A stretch of DNA of 64,000 nt from Candidatus Poribacteria bacterium. Its GTDB lineage: Bacteria > Poribacteria > WGA-4E > WGA-3G. Under the pieces are notes generated by a model that was given only the letters and a program-made list of their open reading frames with translations, searched no databases and was not told the origin of the DNA. The stretch lies in contig JAJEGI010000005.1 in the NCBI GenBank assembly GCA_022819945.1, positions 86,679 through 150,678 of the forward strand, in the 5' to 3' direction. The position numbers and the translations under genes were made by a program. This document shows, in pieces, positions 35,642-44,301 of the stretch (position 1 is its first letter; every line of letters begins with the position of its first letter).

Positions 35642-37543
35642 ATGAAAATATCTAAAAAGAGACTCTATCTCATACTGGGGTGTGTACTCGTCTTTTATGC
35701 CGTGTTAACTATCGCACCTGCATTCGCACAGGACGTGACCGAGGCTGAGTATCGCGCTTTCCCAAAGATCGGGAGCCGAAACGCAGCATGGATCGCTGCG
35801 CAGCTACATCTACTATTCGGTTCTTTTATTCTTGGTGTCCCGATGTTCGCTGTTATCATCGAATTCATCGGTTGGAAAACCAAGGATGAACGGTACGACC
35901 GGATGGCACAAGAGTTCATTAAACTCTGTATGGGTGCGTTTTCGACAACAGCCTTACTCGGTGGTGTCCTCGTCTTCATTCTTATCTGGTGCTACCCGAA
36001 GGTGATGAGCAAACTCAGCGGGATATTCGGACCGACGATGATTTTTTACGTCGTTCTGTTTTTTGGGGAAACCTTTACGCTCTATCTCTACTCCTACGGG
36101 TGGGACAAGATGCAGGGACGGCATAAAGGATGGCACCTCTTTCTCGGTGTTTTATTAAACGTGTGGGGCACGGCGATTATGTTCGTCTCTAACTCCTGGT
36201 TGAGTTACCAGACGAGTCCTGCAACCCAATACGGTGTGCTATCTGAAGGGAGGCGGAAGTCTTGGATTGAAGAAAAATTGGCTGCCGATCCGTCCCTAAC
36301 ACCTGAAACCGCTATGGAGGGTGTTACAAGCCATACAATGGTGCCACTCCACAACGAGACAACAGGCGAGTTCATGGGAACCCTTTGGGATGCCGTCAAC
36401 AACTTTACGTGGATGCCTGTTAATATCCATCGGCTTGTCGGGAACATCGCCTTCGGCGGTTCAATCGTGGCGGCTTATGCCGCATTCCGGTTCCTCGTCG
36501 CTAAAACGAAAGAAGACAAAGCACACTACGATTGGATGGGGTATACAGGGAACTTCATCGCACTCTGTGGACTTATACCATTGCCTTTCCTCGGTTATTG
36601 GCTCGGTAGAGAAATCTATATGTTCAATAACACGATGGGCATCAACATGATGGGGAGTCTCTTCTCTTGGTTGTTTATTATTCAGGCAGTAATGATCGGT
36701 GTCTTGTTCATCGGTGCCAACTATTATCTCTGGTCAGGCATGGGGCGCATTCAGGGCGCGGAAATCTACGCGCGCTACCGTCCCTACATGATTACCATTA
36801 TCATTATCTGTGTCGCAATCTGGATGACACCGCGAACGCTCTCTAAAATCTCGACTGCCAGTGAATTAAGCGCAATGGGCGGCGCAAACCATCCGCACCT
36901 CGGATTGTTCGGCTTAATGACCGCCAAAAATACGGCTGTTAACATCATTATTCTCACGACTTTCTTGAGCTTCCTATTTTATCGGCGTTCAGGGAAAGTA
37001 CCAACGGCGAATTGGAAAAAAGTTGGCAACATCGGTATTTCTGTAATCTTTTTTCTCGCAACAGTCTCAATTGTGGTTATCGGTATCGTCGGATTTGCCG
37101 TTCCTACGGACTTCCGCGTCAATATCCTAACCCCGTATCAAGTGCTGGTCGCACTCGCTGTCATGGCAATCGTTACTGTTGTTGACATCTTCATGTACCG
37201 CAAGGCAACTACATCTGGGGCTATTAACTGGGGTGAGATGACGGACCGTTCACAGTACGTTTTAATCCTCATCGCTATTACGTTTACGTCCCTTATGGGA
37301 CTGATGGGCTACGCGCGTTCAGGACTCAGGGAGGCGTGGCACATCTTCGGTGTCATGCAGGACACATCCCCGGATGCATTTACGCCACTTCTCAGCGAGG
37401 CAGTGAACATGGTAGCGATTATCATGGTAGCCTTCTTCGCACTCGTCGGGTTTATTTTCTGGCTCGGTTTATGGGGTGAGAAAAAGAAGCAAACATCAGC
37501 GGCTACCGCCGAAGCAGCTGTCGCCGCTCAGGGTGATGATTAG
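35642..37543 (+). CDS. Cytochrome bd-like oxidase subunit I homologue, divergent
   Basis: A 633-residue polytopic protein related to CydA: AQLHLLFGSFILGVPMFAVI, FFGETFTLYLYSYGWDKM, FVSNSWLSYQTSP and HRLVGNIAFGG align with heme-binding helices. It has an N-terminal signal-like helix, is about 200 residues longer than the CydA at 2 kb, and lacks the GRQPW signature; near the end it has GYARSGLREAWHIFG instead. No CydB partner follows. Similar bd-like proteins occur with c-type cytochromes in Nitrospira-type bacteria. It may take electrons from cytochrome c or copper proteins rather than quinol; this is inference. Confidence 0.75.
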   Translation: MKISKKRLYLILGCVLVFYAVLTIAPAFAQDVTEAEYRAFPKIGSRNAAWIAAQLHLLFGSFILGVPMFAVIIEFIGWKTKDERYDRMAQEFIKLCMGAFSTTALLGGVLVFILIWCYPKVMSKLSGIFGPTMIFYVVLFFGETFTLYLYSYGWDKMQGRHKGWHLFLGVLLNVWGTAIMFVSNSWLSYQTSPATQYGVLSEGRRKSWIEEKLAADPSLTPETAMEGVTSHTMVPLHNETTGEFMGTLWDAVNNFTWMPVNIHRLVGNIAFGGSIVAAYAAFRFLVAKTKEDKAHYDWMGYTGNFIALCGLIPLPFLGYWLGREIYMFNNTMGINMMGSLFSWLFIIQAVMIGVLFIGANYYLWSGMGRIQGAEIYARYRPYMITIIIICVAIWMTPRTLSKISTASELSAMGGANHPHLGLFGLMTAKNTAVNIIILTTFLSFLFYRRSGKVPTANWKKVGNIGISVIFFLATVSIVVIGIVGFAVPTDFRVNILTPYQVLVALAVMAIVTVVDIFMYRKATTSGAINWGEMTDRSQYVLILIAITFTSLMGLMGYARSGLREAWHIFGVMQDTSPDAFTPLLSEAVNMVAIIMVAFFALVGFIFWLGLWGEKKKQTSAATAEAAVAAQGDD

Positions 37544-37576
37544 ATCGGTAACCTCGGTATACTTAATCAGAAACCT

Positions 37577-37871
37577 GCTTGTCCTGAAATGGAGAGCGGA
37601 TTTAAGAATGGCGCGTTAAAGTCGAAACCCATGTCATTTAACCGCAAGGAATAATAAGAAAGTAGTAGAACAGAGTGCGTAGCTTGTCCTGAAATGGAGA
37701 GCGGATTTAAGAGTAGCACGTTAAAGTCGAAACCCATGTCATTTCACCGCAAGGAATAATGAGAAAGCGGTAGAACAGAGTGCGCAGCTCGTAATGAAAT
37801 GGAGAGCGGATTTAAGAATGACACGTTAAAGTCCGAACCCACGTCATTTAACCGCAAGGAAATTTAAAATA
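37577..37871 (+). repeat. 105-bp tandem repeat, about 2.8 copies, in the leader of a cytochrome gene
   Basis: Units begin at 37577, 37682 and 37787 (GAAATGGAGAGCGGATTTAA in each) and each contains ACCGCAAGGAA. The third unit merges into the ATG at 37872 and provides its AAGGA ribosome site. Units 1 and 2 carry the same site but lead only to a few codons. Units differ at about 10% of positions. Confidence 0.85.
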
Positions 37872-39383
37872 ATGTCAAGAAATATGCTTATAAAAATTGC
37901 GAGTCTAATCCTAATGGTGGTGAGTTTCATCGCCTATATCGCTGGTGCATCCGCATTCCCGATCGCCTCGGAGAATCTACTCCCTTGGTCCGTCTGGTTT
38001 CTGATTGCGGTCATTGTAAACATTGTCTTATGGACCAGCGTTATGAGGTTATTGACGTTCTCACTTGCCGTGATATGGTTCTATGCCTTTGTCGCAGGAC
38101 TGGTACCCGAAAGTTCCACAGCGGTAAATTTAACCGAACTCGATTGGAGCGACCCAGACGCAGTCGCTGAGCAGGGTGCCTTGGTGTTCAATGGGAAAGG
38201 ACAGTGCGCCGCATGCCATACTGTAGATACCACTGCACCCCCTGGGAGATGTCCCGACTTGACAGACATTGGCGTTAATGCAGCGACTCGCGTCCCCGGC
38301 ATGGATGCCAAAGCGTATTTGATTGAGTCCATGTATCAACCGGCGAATTTTCTTGTGCCCGGCTACGGCAAAATTATGCCAGAGGTCTGGAAGGCACCTA
38401 TCAATCTCTCCAAATTAGAGATTGAAGCCGTTATCGCTTACTTGCAAAGCCAAGGCGGCGAAATTGACCCGACTCCGTTTGATGAACCCATAGATAGAGC
38501 GGACGCAGGAAGTACTGCTGAAGCACTCCCACCGCTGCTTACAGGCGACCCGGAACTCGGCAAAAAGGTCTTTGTAGATGCCGCGTGTATCACGTGCCAC
38601 GCTGTTCAAGGGATAGAGAGTCCAGCAGCGGGTGAAACAACAAATGAAGACTTTGAAGTCGTCACCGCACCCGATCTCTCCGAGATCGCAGCCTTTAACG
38701 ACATGCGCTACCTTGAGGAGTCAATCCTTTTACCCGGTGCCCAAATTGTCAGTGGGTACGGTGCCGTTACTGTCCGTGCTAACGGAACGACTTTCCAAGG
38801 CACACTCGTCTCACAGGACGAAGAGAAAATTGTCGTCCGAACCAAAACGGCAGACGGCGTGGAAGAAGATCACACCATCTTATTGAGCGAACTTGATGAC
38901 GAACCGATTGAAGAACTCACAGATCTGGAAGCGAAAGGTTATCTTACATTAACACTAACGCCTGCGGATGCGGATGCACCTGTAACGGGGCAATTGGTTT
39001 CGGAAACGGATGAAATCGTAACACTTAAGGTCGGCGATGAAGCGCGAACGCTTTCTAAAACAGAGGTGAAGAGCCTGATGACCGTTGTCACTTTTGATGG
39101 CGACGAAATTGTTGGCGAATATGTTTCAGGAACAATGGATGATGAAGAAATTGTATTAATCGTTGATGGGAACGAAGAGATATTTGATACGTTTGATCTT
39201 GAGGAAGCTACTCTGACCCTGGCGTCTGGCAAGAGACTCCATGTTACATCACCGATGCCCGAAAACTTCCCGATACTCTTATCGGTCGCAGATTTGACAA
39301 ATCTACTCTCTTTCTTGAGCACACTCACTGGTGCAACAGCGGAAGCAGCACCAGCGGAGACAGGAGATACTCCGGCAGAATAA
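37872..39383 (+). CDS. Membrane-bound diheme cytochrome c with beta-rich C-terminus
   Basis: A 503-residue protein. Three N-terminal membrane helices (1-85) are followed by two cytochrome c modules with CAACH (112) and CITCH (239). The second half is acidic and beta-rich, with repeated units such as TTFQGTLVSQDEEKIVVRTK and TGQLVSETDEIVTLKVGDEA that resemble the insertion in the octaheme protein and in heme-binding proteins of planctomycetes. The module may contact the partner oxidase. It follows the bd-like gene; translation probably uses the repeated leader. Confidence 0.82.
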   Translation: MSRNMLIKIASLILMVVSFIAYIAGASAFPIASENLLPWSVWFLIAVIVNIVLWTSVMRLLTFSLAVIWFYAFVAGLVPESSTAVNLTELDWSDPDAVAEQGALVFNGKGQCAACHTVDTTAPPGRCPDLTDIGVNAATRVPGMDAKAYLIESMYQPANFLVPGYGKIMPEVWKAPINLSKLEIEAVIAYLQSQGGEIDPTPFDEPIDRADAGSTAEALPPLLTGDPELGKKVFVDAACITCHAVQGIESPAAGETTNEDFEVVTAPDLSEIAAFNDMRYLEESILLPGAQIVSGYGAVTVRANGTTFQGTLVSQDEEKIVVRTKTADGVEEDHTILLSELDDEPIEELTDLEAKGYLTLTLTPADADAPVTGQLVSETDEIVTLKVGDEARTLSKTEVKSLMTVVTFDGDEIVGEYVSGTMDDEEIVLIVDGNEEIFDTFDLEEATLTLASGKRLHVTSPMPENFPILLSVADLTNLLSFLSTLTGATAEAAPAETGDTPAE

Positions 39384-39392
39384 CGGATTTTT

Positions 39393-39432
39393 ATATTTCC
39401 TTGCGGTTAAGTCATGTGGGTTGGAGATTTCA
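39393..39432 (-). repeat. Inverted copy of the ACCGCAAGG leader repeat
   Basis: The reverse complement reads CCCACATGACTTAACCGCAA then GGAAATATAA, matching the leader unit at 37.6-37.9 kb in opposite orientation just after the cytochrome gene. It faces no gene on its strand, so it is a displaced copy. Confidence 0.55.
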
Positions 39433-39538
39433 CGCGATCCTATGTAGAGTCGGCCTCCATTTTGTGGCGTACTCGACCATAAACGATCTGCTTCATTATA
39501 GGCTTACATTTCTGATTTTTTATCGGAGACCCGATTTG

Positions 39539-39694
39539 AAAAATCGGAGCAGAAACCCAATATTTAAAAAATCTGATGTTTTTCATCAGAAACCCGATTT
39601 TTTGACCATCAACTCGACTCCGAACATAATATAGAAAGGCACGAGTTGATGATCAAAACGGAAAAATCGGAGCAGAAACCCAATATTTAAAAAA
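39539..39694 (+). repeat. 33-bp direct repeat pair before a cytochrome gene
   Basis: AAAAATCGGAGCAGAAACCC followed by AATATTTAAAAAA occurs exactly at 39539-39571 and 39662-39694; the second ends at the ATG at 39695. Between them CATCAACTCG and CGAGTTGATG form a hairpin. The 311-base gap has no gene. Confidence 0.75.
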
Positions 39695-40471
39695 ATGAAA
39701 AAATTGTCGCTTTTCACAATATGTCTCATAATTCTGGTCGGTTCTTGGGTCTTCCTACGATTCGTCGTTGGAGGCATCATCTCAGTACCGATACCGGGTA
39801 GCGTGATCGCCATGTATATGGGATTGATTATAATCGCGATCTTGGTGCATATCTCTGTGGAGGACTCACTCTTTCGGGAATTTCGCCGCCCGATCCTCGA
39901 AACATTGGTGGAGGATAAACGCCGTCCCCACCGCCGCGTGCTTGTGGTGTTAATCCCGCTCCTGCTGCTCGGTTATACCTACTCAATTATTGCGCAACGC
40001 GCGAATCCCCCTGGAAGCCCGCGCGACGCACACCCATCGCCGCCACTTGAATTGACCTACAAAAATGAAGTCATCGGCACGATGCAAGATGTGGTGAACC
40101 CCTTCCGGCATTATGAAAAAGATGATCCCGAGGCGTTCAAAGCGCATGTTGAAAACGGGAGACGGGTCTATCATCAGAATTGCTTTTACTGCCACGGAGA
40201 CGACTTAGATGGGCAAGGGCATTTTGCACCATATCTCCAGCCGCTACCCGCTAATTTCCAGGACCCAGGCATTATTCCCAACTTCCAAGAATCTTTCTTT
40301 TTTTGGCGGATAGCAAAGGGCGGACCGGGATTACCCGCAGCTGGCACGCCGTGGGATTCAGCGATGCCTATTTGGGAAGACACCTTGACGAAAGACGAAA
40401 TTTGGGACGTAATTCTCTTTCTTTCTGACTACACCGGCTATCAGTTCCGAACCTTTGGGGAGGCACACTAA
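39695..40471 (+). CDS. Membrane-anchored monoheme cytochrome c
   Basis: A 258-residue protein with two helices near the N-terminus and a third around 90-107, then a periplasmic cytochrome c domain with CFYCHGDDLDGQGHFAP (C163) and a likely Met ligand in WDSAMPIWED. No Shine-Dalgarno is obvious, the ATG lying directly behind a repeat. The stop is 2 bases before the next gene, indicating co-translation. Confidence 0.82.
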   Translation: MKKLSLFTICLIILVGSWVFLRFVVGGIISVPIPGSVIAMYMGLIIIAILVHISVEDSLFREFRRPILETLVEDKRRPHRRVLVVLIPLLLLGYTYSIIAQRANPPGSPRDAHPSPPLELTYKNEVIGTMQDVVNPFRHYEKDDPEAFKAHVENGRRVYHQNCFYCHGDDLDGQGHFAPYLQPLPANFQDPGIIPNFQESFFFWRIAKGGPGLPAAGTPWDSAMPIWEDTLTKDEIWDVILFLSDYTGYQFRTFGEAH

Positions 40472-40473
40472 AA

Positions 40474-42189
40474 ATGAGAATCAGAACAGTCGCTCTCCTA
40501 CTCACTCTTTTTGGAATACTTGTTGTGTTTAATTTTGTGCATGCACAAAACGCACCAGAGGCTTCCGAAAAGGGAAAAGAGGTTTATGAAAATAGCTGCG
40601 CACACTGCCACGGCACCGAAGGCAGAGGCGACGGCTCCGCCGCTGAGAACCTCCTCCCAAAACCGAGGGATTTCACACGCGGTCTGTATAAAATCCGATC
40701 TACCGGAACTGGCGAACTCCCAACGGATCAAGATCTATTTGACATCATCACCGAAGGGATGCCCGGTTCGTCTATGCCGGGATGGGAAACTGCCTTAAGT
40801 GCTAACGATCGCTGGGAAGTAGTGGCGTACATCAAAACTTTCTACGACGGCTTTAAGGAAGCTGAAGCACCGCCAAAGCAGATTAACTTGTCCGGGAAAG
40901 TGCCTTACTCTGAACAGAGCGTGGAAACCGGAAAAGCACTTTATACCGAACTCGGTTGTGTGGAATGCCACGGAAACATCGGAAGAGGCGATGGTACCTC
41001 TGCACCTGACCTGACCGATGAATGGGGATTCCAGAGCTGGCCCGCAAATCTGACGCAGGGTTGGAATTTCCGAGGGGGTTCGGATACCGAAGCCATCTTC
41101 AAACGATTTATTGGCGGACTCGCCGGTTCAGCCATGCCTGCTTTTGAAGGCGATACCTTCCCAGGCTTCGGACTGACGGCTGAGGAATCCAATCGTATGC
41201 TTGAATTAGACAACAAAGATGAAATGACAGCGGCAGAGGAAGAAGAATCCGGGCAGCTTTACGAGAAATACGATGCTGCTGTCGATATTGCTCTTAATCT
41301 CGCAGAAGGTACGGAACTGTCTGCAGAAGAAAAACAGATTTATGATGATGCGATGAAAGTCGTCTATGAAAAGAGTTGGCATCTGGCGAACTACGTCAAG
41401 TCGCTTATGCCGGAAAAGCGTCCTGAACCGGCTATTGGCAATAATGTACTGCGTTCGCAATACCTTCAAGGCGCGTTACCCGCTATTGATGATGCTGCTT
41501 GGGAAACGTTTGAAGCCAGATATTTCCCGCTCGTTGGACAGGTGGTCATTGAACCTCGGCAGTTTAACCCAACACTCGATGGCGTACACGTCAAATCGTT
41601 TTACAACGACACAGAGGTCGCGTTCCTCTTTATATGGGACGACCGAACACACACGACTGACGAGACCGATGAGGAGACTGGGAAAACCGTTGAGGATGCC
41701 TTAGCAGTCCAGTTTCCGGTGAAGATACCGCAAGGACCGACTGCACCGAAGCCATATTTCTTAGGGGGTGGGAGACTGCCGGTCTATCTATGGCATTGGA
41801 AAGCCTCAGCACCTGACCAGGTAACCGAGTTGACCGCTAAAGGTATCAACAACGCCGAGGTCCAGGAAGCACAAGGCGAACTACAAGCACAGGGCACCTA
41901 CACAAATGGGCAATACAAATTATGGGTGAAACGCGCCTTAAAAACCGATGATAAAAAGGACTTGCAACTTGAACCCGGTGTGTTTGTCCCTATCGCGTTC
42001 TCTGCATGGGATGGCGCGAACGGCGATGTTGACACAAAACGGGTGATGACAAGTTGGTACACTTTTGTCCTTGAACCTGTTCCATCATCAAAGCGGTTCA
42101 TTTATCCGCCCTTAATCGCACTGCTCTCTGTTGGTTTCCTCTTCGGTTTACGAGCGTTCGTACTGCGGAAAAATTCAGAAGAAGCCTAA
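40474..42189 (+). CDS. Diheme cytochrome c fused to an ethylbenzene-dehydrogenase-type heme b domain
   Basis: A 571-residue protein: signal peptide (LLLTLFGILVVFNFVHAQ), cytochrome c modules with CAHCHGTEGRGDGS (42) and CVECHGNIGRGDGT (162), then a domain at about 335-535 resembling the heme-binding EB_dh gamma subunit (FLFIWDDRTHTTD, LPVYLWHWKA), and a C-terminal anchor helix (IYPPLIALLSVGFLFGLRAF). Related domains carry heme b in DMSO-reductase-family dehydrogenases. It could pass electrons among periplasmic carriers; no molybdoenzyme is encoded nearby. Confidence 0.82.
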   Translation: MRIRTVALLLTLFGILVVFNFVHAQNAPEASEKGKEVYENSCAHCHGTEGRGDGSAAENLLPKPRDFTRGLYKIRSTGTGELPTDQDLFDIITEGMPGSSMPGWETALSANDRWEVVAYIKTFYDGFKEAEAPPKQINLSGKVPYSEQSVETGKALYTELGCVECHGNIGRGDGTSAPDLTDEWGFQSWPANLTQGWNFRGGSDTEAIFKRFIGGLAGSAMPAFEGDTFPGFGLTAEESNRMLELDNKDEMTAAEEEESGQLYEKYDAAVDIALNLAEGTELSAEEKQIYDDAMKVVYEKSWHLANYVKSLMPEKRPEPAIGNNVLRSQYLQGALPAIDDAAWETFEARYFPLVGQVVIEPRQFNPTLDGVHVKSFYNDTEVAFLFIWDDRTHTTDETDEETGKTVEDALAVQFPVKIPQGPTAPKPYFLGGGRLPVYLWHWKASAPDQVTELTAKGINNAEVQEAQGELQAQGTYTNGQYKLWVKRALKTDDKKDLQLEPGVFVPIAFSAWDGANGDVDTKRVMTSWYTFVLEPVPSSKRFIYPPLIALLSVGFLFGLRAFVLRKNSEEA

Positions 42190-42373
42190 AAACATGGAAC
42201 ATCTGCTGGTGGGCGCGCTTTGGAAACGCGCCGATGGTGGTGTATCGTTAAATATAAAATCTACTATCTTCAGTTGTTAGTATTCAGTTCAAAAGATACC
42301 CGAACCGAAGCGAAAGGCTCTTTAACTGAAAACTGACAACCGATAACTGATAACTATTAAAAAGGAGAAAAAA

Positions 42374-43150
42374 ATGAAATCCTATTTGTTGGCAAGTCTC
42401 GCTGTACTTCTCGCCTGCTGCTTCGTCGGTACTGCCTTCGCAGCTGACTCCGGTTCAGCGGAAACGGAAATGTTAGTGTTCCCTGAAGCGTATAAAGCTA
42501 TGAAGGTGAGCAATGGCGGCACAATTAGCGGGGTAGTGAAGTTTGAAGGGGACGTGCCTGAGAAGAAAGCACTCGAAATCACTAAAGACGAGAAAGTTTG
42601 TGGTGCTGACGAAAAATTTGATGAATCACTCGTCGTCGGTGAAGGCAACGCTCTAAAAAATACGATTGTCTACCTAATTGACATTTCAGCAGGTAAAGAT
42701 TTTGACAAAAAAGCCAAACCGGAGATCGACCAAAAGGGTTGCAAATTCACGCCACATGTCCAGATCGTTCCTGTTGGCGCGCGCCTAACAATGCTGAATT
42801 CCGATAAAATTATGCACAATGTGCATATCTTCGGCAACAATCCAGTTAATAAACCGCAGCCAAAAACCCGTCGGAAAATGCCCCTCAAAGCCGTCAAGGA
42901 AGCGGAGGGTCCCGTCGAAGTCAAATGCGATATTCACGGTTGGATGTCTGCTTGGATCGCTTACGTACCTCACCCCTATTTTGCCGTTACCAACGAAAAG
43001 GGTGAATTCACACTTGAAGATGTCCCAGCAGGCGAGTATAAACTCGGCTATTGGCATGAAGCGTGTGGGACGAACAGTAAGGCACCTGCCGCTGTTACTG
43101 TAGAGGCTGGCGGCACTGTCACGCAAGATTTCACGCTGAAATTGAAATAG
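42374..43150 (+). CDS. Secreted cupredoxin-like protein with CDIHxWM copper motif (paralogue)
   Basis: A 258-residue protein with a signal peptide ending near AFAADS. The copper-site candidates H148, C185, H188 and M191 (KCDIHGWM) match the protein at 34880, and the C-terminus GEFTLEDVPAGEYKLGYWHE is a regulatory-like beta module. The duplication with divergence suggests two carriers for different partners, such as the bd-like and aa3 oxidases. A strong AAAGGAG lies before the ATG. Confidence 0.75.
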   Translation: MKSYLLASLAVLLACCFVGTAFAADSGSAETEMLVFPEAYKAMKVSNGGTISGVVKFEGDVPEKKALEITKDEKVCGADEKFDESLVVGEGNALKNTIVYLIDISAGKDFDKKAKPEIDQKGCKFTPHVQIVPVGARLTMLNSDKIMHNVHIFGNNPVNKPQPKTRRKMPLKAVKEAEGPVEVKCDIHGWMSAWIAYVPHPYFAVTNEKGEFTLEDVPAGEYKLGYWHEACGTNSKAPAAVTVEAGGTVTQDFTLKLK

Positions 43151-43203
43151 CGATCAGCAATCGGCATGCTTCGCAGTGAGAACGGTCGGCAAGAGGTTTC
43201 CTT

Positions 43204-44175
43204 GTGGTAGACACAGAAGTTCTGCATTCCATAACTACCAAGAGTCGAGAGCCGACAGCCGACAGCCAAATTCAGGTAAAAAATCTTTCGCACGCTTATC
43301 AGCAACGGCAGGCACTTGACAATATCAGTTTTGATGTCTCATGCGGCGAGATTTTTGGACTCCTCGGACCCAACGGAAGTGGGAAAACGACCCTTTTTAG
43401 GATCCTGTCTACATTGATGCCAGTAACCGCTGGCACTGTTCACATCTTCGGACGCGATTTAGCAACCGAGGTGAAAGCGATTAGGAACCTTTTGGGGGTC
43501 GTTTTTCAACACCCAGGCCTGGATGCTAAACTGACTGTCATCGAGAATTTACGACACCACGGACATCTCTACGGACTTGCTGGCAAAACCCTGCGCCACC
43601 GAATTTCTGAGCTCCTTGAACGTTTTGGTGTCTCGGATCGGGCAGCGGAACGGGTTGAAGTCTTATCCGGTGGTTTGCAAAGACGCGTTGAAATCGCAAA
43701 AGCTTTGCTCCATTCTCCGCGTGTACTGCTCCTTGACGAACCGACAAGTGGTTTGGATGTAGCCGCACGACGACAACTCAGCGACTACCTCGGTATGCTT
43801 GCACGGACGGAAAATATTCTTGTGCTGATGACAACGCACCTACTCGATGATGCCGAGGCATGCAATAGGGTTGGCATTCTGGATGAAGGTAAATTAGTCG
43901 CCCTCGGCGAGCCTGATGAACTAAAAACACAAGTCGGCGGCGATGTTATCATCATAGAGAGCGTGGACAGCGGAACTCTCGGACCCGCGATTAATGAAAA
44001 ATTCGGGGTTTCAACTGTATTGACCGATGCTCAGCTCCGTATTGAATGTGAGCGTGGACATGAATTTGTTAGAGATGTGGTCGCCGCGTTTCCAGAGGAG
44101 ATTCAATCGGTTCGGTTCGGGAAACCGACATTGGAGGACGTGTTCGTAAAGTTGACGGGCAATCTATTCACGTAG
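43204..44175 (+). CDS. ABC transporter ATP-binding protein (ABC-2 type)
   Basis: A 323-residue ATPase with Walker A GPNGSGKT, signature LSGGLQRRVEIAKALL, Walker B VLLLDEP and a H-switch (TTHLLDDAE). It begins with GTG. The C-terminal extension (about 240-323) is the DrrA/NatA-type regulatory region. It powers the permease encoded next. Its place between cytochrome genes and the aa3 operon suggests export connected with oxidase assembly (heme, copper or lipid), but the substrate is unknown. Confidence 0.88.
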   Translation: MVDTEVLHSITTKSREPTADSQIQVKNLSHAYQQRQALDNISFDVSCGEIFGLLGPNGSGKTTLFRILSTLMPVTAGTVHIFGRDLATEVKAIRNLLGVVFQHPGLDAKLTVIENLRHHGHLYGLAGKTLRHRISELLERFGVSDRAAERVEVLSGGLQRRVEIAKALLHSPRVLLLDEPTSGLDVAARRQLSDYLGMLARTENILVLMTTHLLDDAEACNRVGILDEGKLVALGEPDELKTQVGGDVIIIESVDSGTLGPAINEKFGVSTVLTDAQLRIECERGHEFVRDVVAAFPEEIQSVRFGKPTLEDVFVKLTGNLFT

Positions 44176-44215
44176 AAGAAGGATAGGGAGAATTAAAGGA
44201 ATCCAAAACTGCAAG

Positions 44216-44286
44216 CCCGTAACGTAGTGGAGGGGTGTTTTTGCTTGGGTATTTCTGCGTATTGCTTGGGTGTTTCTTCAGATCTA
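44216..44286 (+). repeat. Dispersed repeat family B, copy 2
   Basis: CCCGTAACGTAGTGGAGGGG then TGTTTTTGCTTGGG nearly matches 53048-53080, with a partial internal duplication (GCTTGGGTRTTTCT twice). Both lie in leaders just before gene starts and create false in-frame extensions beginning MEGCFCLG. Confidence 0.7.
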
Positions 44287-44301
44287 CGGAGAGGTGGGTG
44301 T

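Noticed and set aside
37577..37871. Possible CRISPR array
   Set aside because: The 105-bp units are contiguous and similar throughout, with no unique spacers and no cas genes in the window.
42208..42230. Hairpin GGCGCGCTTTGGAAACGCGC as a terminator
   Set aside because: It lacks a downstream T-tract and resembles the dispersed palindromes of this genome; no Rho-independent terminator could be supported in the window.
44227..44301. Earlier start of the ABC permease (MEGCFCLG...)
   Set aside because: The same peptide start appears at 53059 because both lie in a dispersed repeat; real starts are 44302 and 53155.
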